The notes under the pieces were generated by a model. The model was not told where the DNA came from. It ran no database searches and saw only the letters and a list, made by a program, of their open reading frames with translations. From Bordetella parapertussis (lineage in GTDB: Bacteria; Cyanobacteriota; Cyanobacteriia; PCC-6307; Cyanobiaceae), in assembly GCA_943324725.2 (NCBI GenBank), contig CALPMR020000050.1, positions 1 through 13,554 on the forward strand: a DNA stretch of 13,554 nucleotides, read 5' to 3'. Positions 6,222-13,083 of the stretch are shown one piece after another (the stretch's first letter is position 1; each line of letters begins with the position of its first letter). The translations under genes and the position numbers were made by a program.

Positions 6222-6276
6222 CCAGGCTGGATCCAGGCCTGCCCTCCAGAGGGGGGCAGCCTGGGAACCAGCCTGG
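6222..6276 (-). terminator. Strong 55-nt hairpin downstream of pgk
   Basis: Three blocks pair in order: CCAGGCTGG 6222-6230 with CCAGCCTGG 6268-6276 (9 of 9), CCAGG 6233-6237 with CCTGG 6260-6264 (5 of 5), and CTGCCCTCC 6239-6247 with GGGGGGCAG 6251-6259 (8 pairs plus one G-T), around an AGA loop. On the minus strand it begins 13 nt after the pgk stop. No T run follows. It fits a terminator, or an attenuator/processing site limiting expression of the two genes downstream. Confidence 0.6.
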
Positions 6277-6289
6277 ACGTCGAAGTGGA

Positions 6290-7495
6290 TCAGGCTTCGT
6301 CGAGGGCCGCCACACCGGGCAGCACCTTGCCTTCGAGCAGCTCCAGGCTGGCGCCGCCGCCGGTGGAGATGTGGCTCATCTTTTCAGCCACGCCCACTTT
6401 TTCGACGGCCGCCACTGAATCCCCGCCGCCGATGATCGTGGTGGTGCCCGTAGCGCTCAGATCGGCCAGGGTGTGGGCGATCGCGTTGGTGCCGGCGGCG
6501 AAGGCGTCGAACTCGAACACACCCATGGGACCGTTCCAGATCACGGTCTTGCAGTCGGCCAGGGCGTCCTGGAACACCTTGATCGAGTCGGGGCCGATAT
6601 CGAGGCCCATCCAGCCGTCGGGAATCGCTTCGACACTGGCGATCTGGCTGTTGGCGTCGGGGGCGAAGTTGTCGGCCAGCACCACATCGGTGGGCAGCAG
6701 GAACTGCACACCCTTGGCGGCAGCTTTGGCCTCAAGTTCCTTGGCCAGCTCCAGTTTGTCCTCCTCCACCAGGCTCTTGCCCACCGCCAGGCCGCGGGCC
6801 TTGTAGAAGGTGAAGATCATGCCGCCGCCGATCAAAATCTTGTCGCACTTGTCGATCAGGGCCTCGAGCACGCCGATCTTGCTGCTCACCTTGGAGCCCC
6901 CCACAATCGCCGCCAGCGGACGCCTGGGTTCATCGATGGCGCCCTGCAGGTATTGCAGTTCCTTCTCCATCAGCAGACCGGCCACGCTGGGCTTGAGGAA
7001 TTTGGTCACGCCTTCGGTGGAGGCGTGGGCGCGGTGGGCGGCGCCGAAGGCGTCGTTCACATAGACATCGGCCAGAGCCGCCAGCTTCTCGGCGAAGGCC
7101 GGATCGTTCTTCTCTTCCTCGGCGAAGAAGCGCACGTTCTCAAGCAGCACCACACCGCCCTCTTCCAGGGCGGCCACCTTGGCTTCGGCATCAGGGCCGA
7201 TGCAGCTCTCGGTTTTGATCACCGGCGCAGCCAGCAGCTCACTGAGGCGGGCGGCCACGGCGGTGAGGCGCATGTCCTCATTCACCTGGCCCTTGGGACG
7301 GCCGAAGTGGGCCGCCAGGATCACCTTGGCGCCGTGGCCCCGCAGATGGGCAATGGTGGGCAGGGCGGCGCGGATGCGGGTGTCGTCGGTGATGGCGCCG
7401 GCGTCATCGAGGGGCACGTTGAAGTCGACCCGCACCAGAACGCGCTTGCCGCGGAGGTCTTCGGCGCCGAGGCTGGTCAGGGATCGCTTCGCCAT
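6290..7495 (-). CDS. pgk: Phosphoglycerate kinase
   Basis: The 401-residue product is a full-length phosphoglycerate kinase, which interconverts 1,3-bisphosphoglycerate plus ADP with 3-phosphoglycerate plus ATP in glycolysis and, in a photoautotroph, the Calvin cycle. Family motifs are all present: VRVDFNVP (21-28), AHFGRPKG (62-69), LLENVRF, the hinge-side [17 protein letters not shown], nucleotide-binding [21 protein letters not shown] and the terminal [13 protein letters not shown]. The usual SHLGRPKG is AHFGRPKG here, as I would expect for marine and freshwater Synechococcus relatives. The start ATG at 7495 matches family length; the bases before it show no clear Shine-Dalgarno sequence. 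It is transcribed away from the stress-protein gene and is probably a single-gene unit, given the hairpin after it. Confidence 0.98.
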   Translation of the reverse strand: MAKRSLTSLGAEDLRGKRVLVRVDFNVPLDDAGAITDDTRIRAALPTIAHLRGHGAKVILAAHFGRPKGQVNEDMRLTAVAARLSELLAAPVIKTESCIGPDAEAKVAALEEGGVVLLENVRFFAEEEKNDPAFAEKLAALADVYVNDAFGAAHRAHASTEGVTKFLKPSVAGLLMEKELQYLQGAIDEPRRPLAAIVGGSKVSSKIGVLEALIDKCDKILIGGGMIFTFYKARGLAVGKSLVEEDKLELAKELEAKAAAKGVQFLLPTDVVLADNFAPDANSQIASVEAIPDGWMGLDIGPDSIKVFQDALADCKTVIWNGPMGVFEFDAFAAGTNAIAHTLADLSATGTTTIIGGGDSVAAVEKVGVAEKMSHISTGGGASLELLEGKVLPGVAALDEA

Positions 7496-7640
7496 GATGT
7501 CGTTATGGAGCGGGGAAAACGGCCGGAGCTTAGCCCCAGGCCCCTGGCCGCCTGCCGGTTTTCCGCTGCTGTGGTGCTGGCCCCGGGGTTGGCCGCCCGT
7601 CTAGACAGGGATTGAGATCGTGGTTCAAGGGCCCTTCGCC
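7496..7640. promoter_or_regulatory. Divergent control region of pgk and the stress-protein gene
   Basis: These 145 bases separate two genes read outward, so both promoters should be here. GGAAAAC (7514-7520) and GTTTTCC (7558-7564) form a perfect 7-bp inverted repeat that extends by three more pairs after a bulge, which could be an operator or a leader hairpin. I cannot place -10 and -35 boxes with confidence; TAGACA at 7602-7607 is a weak -10 candidate for the plus strand. Confidence 0.35.
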
Positions 7641-8024
7641 ATGTTCGACACCGTCCTCTTCCCCGTGGACAACAGCCGCCAGACCCTGGACACCGCAGCG
7701 GTGGCCCTGCGGCTGGCCCAGCGCCATGGCAGCCGTCTGGTGATCCTCTCGGTGGTGGAGGCCGAGGATGGCGCCATGCACGATCAGGCAGCTGTGGCCC
7801 AGTTGCTGGAACAGGTCCGCAGCAGTTTCGAACAGGCGGGCATCAGTTGTGAGGTGCTCGAACGGGAGGGCAAGCCGGCCTTCGTGATCGGTGATGTGGC
7901 CGATGAGATCAATGCCGATGTGATTGTGATGGGCACCCGTGGCCTGGCCCTCGAGGACGATGAACACAGCACCGCCGCCCGGGTGATCCAGCTGGCGCCC
8001 TGTCCGGTCCTGGTGGTGCCCTGA
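7641..8024 (+). CDS. Universal stress protein, UspA family
   Basis: The 127-residue product is a single UspA domain in the cytoplasm. It starts MFDTVLFPVDNSRQTLDTAA, the usual first strand and helix, and ends with DVIVMGTRGLALEDDEHSTA and APCPVLVVP, the usual last strands. The ATP-binding pattern G-x2-G-x9-G-(S/T) is only partly kept: GTRG is present, but the third Gly is replaced (HSTAARV), so nucleotide binding may be lost or altered. I chose the ATG at 7641, which begins the first beta strand; a GTG at 7620 in frame would add seven residues. The stop overlaps the start of the next gene (TGATG), so it is co-translated with the GTPase. Its exact role is unknown. Confidence 0.9.
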   Translation: MFDTVLFPVDNSRQTLDTAAVALRLAQRHGSRLVILSVVEAEDGAMHDQAAVAQLLEQVRSSFEQAGISCEVLEREGKPAFVIGDVADEINADVIVMGTRGLALEDDEHSTAARVIQLAPCPVLVVP

Positions 8025-9061
8025 TGCTGAGCAGCTCTGACAGCGATGGTGACGACGGCAGCGGCCCTTTGAATCCCCTTGATGGGGAAATGTTGCCCGA
8101 CGACTGCGAAGACTCGGCTGGCCAGCGTTTCGGCGCGGCGGTGAGCCTCAGTGCCTCCGCCCCCACGATCCAGTGGTATCCGGGCCACATCGCCAAGGCC
8201 GAGAGGGCGCTGGCGGCCAACCTCGAGAAGGTGGATCTGGTGATCGAGGTGCGCGATGCCCGCATCCCCCAGGCCACGGGCCATCCACGGCTGCAGCGCT
8301 GGATGCGCAACAAGCAGCACCTGCTGGTGATCAATCGCCGCGACATGGTCAACGAGGCCGCACGTCTGGCCTGGGATGGCTGGTTCCGGCTGCGGGGCCA
8401 GACCCCCTGGTGGTGCGACGCCAAGGTCGGCACCGGCGTCAAGCAGTTGCAGCAGGCCGCGATCCGCTCCGGCGTGGCGCTCAATGCCCGCCGGGCCGGC
8501 CGGGGCATGAAGCCGCGGCCGGTGCGGGCCTTGATGCTGGGCTTCCCCAACGTCGGCAAGTCGGCGCTGATCAATCGCCTGGTGCGCCAGAAGGTGGTGG
8601 ACAGCGCCCGCCGCGCTGGCGTCACCCGCAGCCTGCGCTGGGTGCGCCTCGGCCAGGATCTGGACCTGCTCGATGCTCCTGGGGTGCTGCCGCCCCGCCT
8701 CGACAACCAGCTGGCCGCCCTGCGGCTGGCTCTCTGCGATGACATCGGCCAGGCGGCCTATGACGTCGAGCAGGTGGCGCTGGCCTTCGTGCGCCTGCTG
8801 GCCCTGCTGGAGCCGGTGGCGGCGGCGGGGGTGGCGCCAGGCTTGCTGGAGCGCCGCTATGGGTTGCCGATGCCCACTCTCCTGACCACGATCGACGGGG
8901 CAGCGCTGCGGGCTGGTGACTCGTCAACACCGGATGCGGCCAACTGGCTGCTGGCCGCTGCGGGTCGTCACACCAGCGGCGACAGCGTGCGCATGGGTCA
9001 GCGCCTGCTCGATGACTACCGCCGCGGACTGCTGGGACCGATCGCCCTGGAGCTGCCCTGA
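8024..9061 (+). CDS. rbgA: Ribosome biogenesis GTPase RbgA/YlqF
   Basis: The 345-residue product is a circularly permuted GTPase that helps assemble the large (50S) ribosomal subunit. The G motifs run in the permuted order: G4 as VINRRD (canonical NKxD, here NRRD), G5 as CDAKVG, G1 P-loop as GFPNVGKSALINRL, G2 Thr in GVTRSLRW, and G3 as LLDAPGV. The conserved IQWYPGHIAKAER comes at about residues 49-61, whereas most homologues begin within a few residues of it. The first 48 residues are acidic, Ser/Asp-rich and low-complexity. The ATG at 8024 is favoured by its overlap with the preceding stop, but a GTG at 8141 would give a standard-length protein. The C-terminal part matches the RNA-binding helical domain of the family. 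Confidence 0.93.
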   Translation: MLSSSDSDGDDGSGPLNPLDGEMLPDDCEDSAGQRFGAAVSLSASAPTIQWYPGHIAKAERALAANLEKVDLVIEVRDARIPQATGHPRLQRWMRNKQHLLVINRRDMVNEAARLAWDGWFRLRGQTPWWCDAKVGTGVKQLQQAAIRSGVALNARRAGRGMKPRPVRALMLGFPNVGKSALINRLVRQKVVDSARRAGVTRSLRWVRLGQDLDLLDAPGVLPPRLDNQLAALRLALCDDIGQAAYDVEQVALAFVRLLALLEPVAAAGVAPGLLERRYGLPMPTLLTTIDGAALRAGDSSTPDAANWLLAAAGRHTSGDSVRMGQRLLDDYRRGLLGPIALELP

Positions 9062-9175
9062 AGGGGGCAGGCTCGAGCCATTGGCGCGGACGTCAGGTCG
9101 CTGGAGCGCGAGCTTCACCAATCCTGCAGGGGCAGAGTTGACGTTTCACAGCGCCAGGACCTCTGCAGCGGCAGC

Positions 9176-9192
9176 TTGCCTGGCACAGGCAA
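9176..9192. terminator. Small hairpin between convergent genes
   Basis: TTGCCTG at 9176-9182 and CAGGCAA at 9186-9192 form a 7-bp stem with a three-base loop; CTTGCC (9175-9180) could instead pair with GGCAAG (9198-9203). It lies between the ends of rbgA (9061) and the minus-strand gene (9210). A two-way terminator is plausible, though it is 115 nt past rbgA. Confidence 0.3.
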
Positions 9193-9209
9193 ATTCCGGC
9201 AAGACAGCC

Positions 9210-9650
9210 TCAGCCCATGATCTCGCCAATCAGGGTGATGTGATAGCCAGCGCAATGCAGGATTTCGCCGGTTCGTGACACGCTGAGTTCGGCATTCAGT
9301 CGCACCGAATTGACGGCTGCAGCTTCTGTGGCCATGGCGAAGGAGTTGACACCCCAGCCCACATTGGTGACTCCTGCCACGGTGTTGAGGCTGAGGTAGG
9401 GAACCGACTCGATCACCCTGAAGCTCTGTCCATCACCCAGCAGACCCGTGGGCAGGGCAATATCGAGTGACAGTTGGTCTGAGAACCAGCCTGTCACGGC
9501 ATTTTCGTTGACCCAGCCCGGAGATTGCAGTTCGACGCTGACAACGCCTGAAAGCAGGACGACATGTCTGCCATCGGCCAGACCATAGTGAATGGCGTGC
9601 GAAGAACCGAATTGGGAGGCCTGCTTTGGATCGAGTTGGCTGATCTGCAT
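9210..9650 (-). CDS. Orphan protein of unknown function
   Basis: The 146-residue product is not recognised. It has no signal peptide or membrane segment, one cysteine, few charged residues, and many short alternating hydrophobic stretches (HVVLLSGVVSVELQSPGWVN, FRVIESVPYLSL, GYHITLIGEI), suggesting a beta-rich fold. The start is well supported: GAGG on the minus strand (9658-9661) lies seven bases before the ATG at 9650, and TAGAAT (9675-9680, minus) is a possible -10 box. Base composition differs from its neighbours: the lines at 9361, 9421 and 9541 have 35, 34 and 34 G+C of 60, against 44 of 60 at 10321 in the sugar kinase. It is convergent with rbgA and stands alone. The composition hints at acquisition from elsewhere. 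Confidence 0.65.
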   Translation of the reverse strand: MQISQLDPKQASQFGSSHAIHYGLADGRHVVLLSGVVSVELQSPGWVNENAVTGWFSDQLSLDIALPTGLLGDGQSFRVIESVPYLSLNTVAGVTNVGWGVNSFAMATEAAAVNSVRLNAELSVSRTGEILHCAGYHITLIGEIMG

Positions 9651-9674
9651 GCGAGAACCTCATTCCTGACGATG

Positions 9675-9680
9675 ATTCTA
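9675..9680 (-). promoter_or_regulatory. Possible -10 box of the orphan gene
   Basis: On the minus strand this reads TAGAAT, a good match to the bacterial -10 consensus, and would start transcription about 15-20 nt before the ATG at 9650. I find no matching -35 box at the usual distance, so support is weak. Confidence 0.3.
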
Positions 9681-9825
9681 GTTCTTGATCCTCCCTTGCT
9701 TTCTTGCCTGCCCGATGGCCACAGCAGCAAGACCTGATCGCGCGCGGTATGGATCAGGTGCAACGCTTGCTCGCCTGCGGTCAGTCAAGCCGCCATCCAT
9801 GGCCCTGGCGGGATCGGGGGACGGC

Positions 9826-9841
9826 GGCCTGGATCCAGGCC
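9826..9841. repeat. 16-bp perfect palindrome
   Basis: GGCCTGGATCCAGGCC reads the same on both strands. It lies 43 bp past the end of the sugar-kinase gene (minus strand), in an otherwise featureless gap from 9651 to 9884. CTGGATCCAGGCCTGC (9829-9844) recurs exactly at 6227-6242, inside the hairpin after pgk. Confidence 0.6.
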
Positions 9842-9884
9842 TGCTGGCTGGAGCGAATCCTCGAGCAGGTTGTTCCGATCTCCT

Positions 9885-10886
9885 TCAGGCGTGTGCCGAG
9901 CTCGCGCCGGTGCATTCGCGGGCCATCGCCAGCGCCCCCTGGCAGGCATCCCCCAGCGGTGCCTGGAGTCTTGCTCCCGGCAGCTCCTGGTGCAGGGCGT
10001 CCCGAAAGCTCTGGCGCAGCCCCTCCAGGTGGCTGATCGCTCCCCCCAGGGCCGCTACAGGGGGAGTGGTGAGCCCCAGAGCCCTGGCCACTCCGGCCAC
10101 CGAGGCTGCCAGCGCTTTGCCGTTGAGCTCCAGGATGGCCTCTGCCTCAGGGTTGCCGAGACTGGCCAGCGCTGCCACCACCGGCGCCAACCTGGCGAAT
10201 CCGGCCGGCCCGAAGTCCGGCTGCACCACCAGTGCCTTGATTCGCTGTGCGGCCTGGGGATCGTCGGGCTCCACGGCCAGCGCCTGCCAGAGGGCGGCCC
10301 GCAGCGGTGTGTCGGCCCGGCGGCCATCGGCCATCTGCAGGCTCAGGGCCAGGCCGTCGCGGCCGATGTCCATCGCCGAGCCGGCCCCGTCGAGCAGCCA
10401 GCCCCAGCCGGCGCAGCGATGCTCCCGGCCCTCGCCATCGCGCCCGACGGCGATCGTGCCGGTGCCGCTGATCACGACGATGCCCGGCCCCTGCGGGAAG
10501 GCGCCGCGCAGGGCGGTGCGCTCATCACCGCTGACCGCCAGCTGCGCCAGGGGCAGGCCCAGGGCTGCTGCCGCCAGGGCCAGCGCCTGGGTCTGCACGG
10601 CACTGCCCTGCTCGATGCCGCTGGCGCCCACCGCGGCTGCCTGCAGCGGCGCCTCCGCCCACGGGGCAGGCAGCTGAACCCTGGCGTCGGCGAGGCTGAG
10701 GGTCAGGGCCGTCTGGAAGCGCTCCGCACCGCCTGCTGCCGCCAGGTGGCTCACCCCCGGACCCTGGCCTTCGGCGATGGTCCTGCCGTTCCAGGTGGCC
10801 AGGCGGCAGCGGCTGTGGGTCTGACCGGCATCGAAGCCGGCCAGCAGTCCCCAGGACTCCCGGCTGCTGGTCATCCCCTCAGTCAT
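9885..10886 (-). CDS. BadF/BadG-type sugar kinase, N-acetylglucosamine kinase-like
   Basis: The 333-residue product belongs to the BadF/BadG/BcrA/BcrD ATPase family, which in bacteria includes N-acetylglucosamine kinases. Visible motifs are phosphate-1 as GFDAGQTHSRCRL (D19; the usual DGGGTKT is altered to DAGQTH), the catalytic-region SGDERTALRGAF (119-130), phosphate-2 VVISGTGTIAVGR (137-149), GWGWLLDGAGSAMDIGRDG (160-178) and the adenosine-side PVAALGGAISHL. The ATG at 10886 overlaps the end of ictB by 8 nt; a second ATG at 10874 is possible and would leave a 4-nt gap after the ictB stop. Likely a cytoplasmic amino-sugar kinase for cell-wall recycling or polysaccharide metabolism, but the sugar is inferred only from family membership. 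Confidence 0.85.
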   Translation of the reverse strand: MTEGMTSSRESWGLLAGFDAGQTHSRCRLATWNGRTIAEGQGPGVSHLAAAGGAERFQTALTLSLADARVQLPAPWAEAPLQAAAVGASGIEQGSAVQTQALALAAAALGLPLAQLAVSGDERTALRGAFPQGPGIVVISGTGTIAVGRDGEGREHRCAGWGWLLDGAGSAMDIGRDGLALSLQMADGRRADTPLRAALWQALAVEPDDPQAAQRIKALVVQPDFGPAGFARLAPVVAALASLGNPEAEAILELNGKALAASVAGVARALGLTTPPVAALGGAISHLEGLRQSFRDALHQELPGARLQAPLGDACQGALAMARECTGASSAHA

Positions 10887-12246
10887 CACCGCCTGCGGAT
10901 GGGGCACCAGCCTCGCTGGAGGTCTGTGGCTGCGAGGCGCCGGCACCCTGCATCGAGGCCGCCAGGGTGGCGAGGCTGAAGAAGGCCACCAGCTGCACCT
11001 CGGGCCGGAAGAAGATCGTGTCGGTGAGGCCCTGGACCGCCAGCGCCATGAACACGGCCACGGCCGCCAGGCTCGGCAGCACCAATGGCCCCTGGGAGCG
11101 CCACTGGCCCAGGCCGGTGCGCAGGGCACAGAGGAACAGGCCGATGCCCGCCAGTAGCCCGGGGACGCCGGCCTCGACGGTCCATTCCAGCGGAATCGAG
11201 TAGGCGCTCAGGGCGTTGAACTTGGCCTGTTGGTAGAGGGGATAGATCAGGTTGAAGGCGCTGTTGCCCGGGCCGATGCCGATCCAGGGGCGGTCCTCGA
11301 TCATCTGCAGCACCGAACCCCAGACATTCATGCGGAAGTTGTTGGAGCTGTCCTCGCGACCCGCCACCAGGCTCATCACCCGCACCCGCAGCGGCTCCAC
11401 CTGGGTCACCAGCACCACCAGCACCGCGGCGCCCCCCAGCAGCAGCAGCACCGGCAGGGTGCGCCGCCAGAACAGGGGCCAGTGGCGGATGGCACGCCAG
11501 AGCAGCAACAGGGCCAGGGTGCCCAGGCCCGCCACCATGCCCATCCAGGCGCCGCGGCTGTAGGTGAGCACCAGGGCGACGATGCCGAGCAGCAGGGAGG
11601 TCAGGGCGAACAGTTTGCGTGGCCTGCCCTGCCAGCGCAGCAGCGCCACCACGGCCAGGGGCAGGATCGGCAGCAGGTAGCCGCCCAGCAGGTTGGGGTT
11701 GTCGAGGGTGCTGTAGATGCGCACCGTGCCCTCGGCCACCGAGTTGTTGTCCGACCACTTGGCCAGGGCGCTCGAATCGCCGAACAGCTGGCGGATGCCG
11801 ATCACGCTGGTGAGCAGTTCACCGGCCAGCAGCGCTGCCGTCAGCCGGTCCCACCAGAGAGGGGCCGTGGCCAGCAGCTGGCGCATCAGGGCATACACCC
11901 CCAGATAGCTCAGCAGCTTCATCAGGCCCTTGAAGGCCGCCAGCGGCACCGGCGAGAAGCCCGTGGCCAGCACGGCGATCGCCAGCACCGCCAGCAACCA
12001 GCCATTGATCGAGCCGATCCGACCGGCGGGTGTGCGCAGGGCCCAGAGCAGCCAGAGCAGGCCGGCGGCGGCGATCAGCAGGCTGAGGCCGCTGCGGGTC
12101 ACCCAGGGCAGGCCGGCCAGCAGGGCACACAGCACCCAGCCGGCCACCAGCGGCAGATGGCGGGAGAGGGCTCCACCCTCCCAGGCGGCCAGCAGTCCCT
12201 GCCAGCGCAGCAGCAGCGGAGGGGAGGCGGGGATCGGCGGCTGCAT
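10879..12246 (-). CDS. ictB: IctB-family membrane protein (Wzy/O-antigen ligase superfamily)
   Basis: The 455-residue product has about eleven hydrophobic segments. It shows the marks of the cyanobacterial IctB family: VRIYSTLDNPNLLGGYLLP, LTYSRGAWMG and, in a large external loop, NFRMNVWGSVLQMIEDRPW then GIGPGNSAFNLIYP. IctB was first named a putative bicarbonate transporter in Synechococcus, but the fold and the RGAW and GxGxGN-type loop are those of the O-antigen ligase/polymerase superfamily, so a role in polymer assembly is as likely. The ATG at 12246 lies just before the first membrane region. The leader holds a 6-bp hairpin with a four-base loop (CCCGCT 12276-12281, AGCGGG 12286-12291). 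The end overlaps the sugar-kinase start by 8 nt, indicating co-translation. Confidence 0.9.
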   Translation of the reverse strand: MQPPIPASPPLLLRWQGLLAAWEGGALSRHLPLVAGWVLCALLAGLPWVTRSGLSLLIAAAGLLWLLWALRTPAGRIGSINGWLLAVLAIAVLATGFSPVPLAAFKGLMKLLSYLGVYALMRQLLATAPLWWDRLTAALLAGELLTSVIGIRQLFGDSSALAKWSDNNSVAEGTVRIYSTLDNPNLLGGYLLPILPLAVVALLRWQGRPRKLFALTSLLLGIVALVLTYSRGAWMGMVAGLGTLALLLLWRAIRHWPLFWRRTLPVLLLLGGAAVLVVLVTQVEPLRVRVMSLVAGREDSSNNFRMNVWGSVLQMIEDRPWIGIGPGNSAFNLIYPLYQQAKFNALSAYSIPLEWTVEAGVPGLLAGIGLFLCALRTGLGQWRSQGPLVLPSLAAVAVFMALAVQGLTDTIFFRPEVQLVAFFSLATLAASMQGAGASQPQTSSEAGAPSAGGDD

Positions 12247-12349
12247 GGGCTGGCTTGGGGCGCGGTTGGACTCGACCCGCTGTGCAGCGGGGGCATCCCC
12301 GAGGCCGGCACGAATCGTTCAGGGATGGATCGTCAGGCTGATTATCAGC

Positions 12350-12381
12350 GCGACGGCAACATCTGCAGGTGTTGCCGTCGC
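12350..12381 (-). terminator. Perfect 11-bp hairpin at the trmB stop codon
   Basis: GCGACGGCAAC (12350-12360) pairs exactly with GTTGCCGTCGC (12371-12381), extendable by A12361-T12370, leaving a loop of about eight bases. The stem starts at the last base of the trmB TAG (12381). A second palindrome, GCTGATTATCAGC at 12337-12349, follows directly. No T run is seen. It probably ends the FIST-trmB transcript and separates it from ictB. Confidence 0.55.
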
Positions 12382-13082
12382 TAGGGGCTTGCGGCCGGCG
12401 CCGGGCCCAACTCTGCCGGCGGCTGGCCCAACGTTGCCGGCGGCGGTGCGGCTTCGTTGCGCCGGAACAGCACCCGGTACACCGGCAACCCCTGGTTCAG
12501 CACGTAGGTCTCCCGCTCCGTCGGCAGTGCCAGGGGGTTCTCCGATCGCCAGGGGCGGGCGTCGCCAGCGGGGCGCTCGAAGCAGCCGCTGGCCTCCACC
12601 AGGGCCACCATCGGCTCGATCGCTCCCAGCACATCGCTCTGCAGAAACAGCTCCCGGTCCGGTGCCAGGGCCGCGGCGATCGCCGCCAGCAGCGGCGGCT
12701 GCAAGACCTGGCGCTTGCGGTGCTTGGTCTTGAACCAGGGATCAGGAAACTGGATCGTCACCAGGGCCAGGCGGCCGGTCGGCAGTGCCGCCAGCCAGTC
12801 CTGAAGGCTGATGGTGGCGTTGCAGAACAGAAAGCGCAGATTGGTCAGCCCTGCGGCCTGCCGGTCGGTTTCGGCCGCCTCCACCAACGGCCGGCGGATC
12901 TCCACGCCCAGATGGTTGCGCCGGGGATCCTGGTCGGCCAGCGCCAGCAGAAAGCGGCCGCGGGCGCAGCCGATGTCCAGATGCAGGGGCAGATCGGCCG
13001 CTGCGAACAACTCCGCTGGGGCCGGCAGGGGCCGCGGCACCAGGTGGAAGCGGCTGAGCGGATTGACGTGCTGCCGCACCAT
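12381..13082 (-). CDS. trmB: tRNA (guanine-N7-)-methyltransferase
   Basis: The 233-residue product is TrmB, which methylates N7 of guanosine 46 in the variable loop of tRNAs using S-adenosylmethionine. Motifs: [17 protein letters not shown] (33-49) for SAM binding, HLGVEIR (57-63) with the acidic residue that contacts the SAM ribose, [14 protein letters not shown] (112-125), and LPTERETYV (186-194), which contacts substrate. The ATG at 13082 follows the stop of the FIST gene by one base (TGA G ATG); the open frame runs further upstream, but those residues overlap the FIST gene and look like noise. The last 25 residues form a Pro/Ala tail (about 209-233) with a 7-residue repeat, longer than the family core needs. 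It sits between the FIST gene and a terminator-like hairpin. Confidence 0.96.
   Translation of the reverse strand: MVRQHVNPLSRFHLVPRPLPAPAELFAAADLPLHLDIGCARGRFLLALADQDPRRNHLGVEIRRPLVEAAETDRQAAGLTNLRFLFCNATISLQDWLAALPTGRLALVTIQFPDPWFKTKHRKRQVLQPPLLAAIAAALAPDRELFLQSDVLGAIEPMVALVEASGCFERPAGDARPWRSENPLALPTERETYVLNQGLPVYRVLFRRNEAAPPPATLGQPPAELGPAPAASP
12404..12445. repeat. 21-bp tandem duplication in the trmB tail
   Basis: Two adjacent 21-base units (12404-12424 and 12425-12445) begin GGCCCAAC and end GCCGGCGGC, with only a few differences. They are in frame and encode two copies of a PPAxLGx heptad in the C-terminal tail of TrmB. This looks like recent slippage in a region outside the catalytic fold. 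Confidence 0.75.
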
Positions 13083-13083
13083 C

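Noticed and set aside
6473..7615. A plus-strand open frame of 380 codons
   Set aside because: It is the antisense shadow of pgk, which is certain; the translation is His/Gly/Gln-rich without domains.
11230..12384. A plus-strand open frame of 384 codons
   Set aside because: It is antisense to ictB, and its Gln/His/Ala-rich translation is the typical complement of Leu-rich membrane codons.
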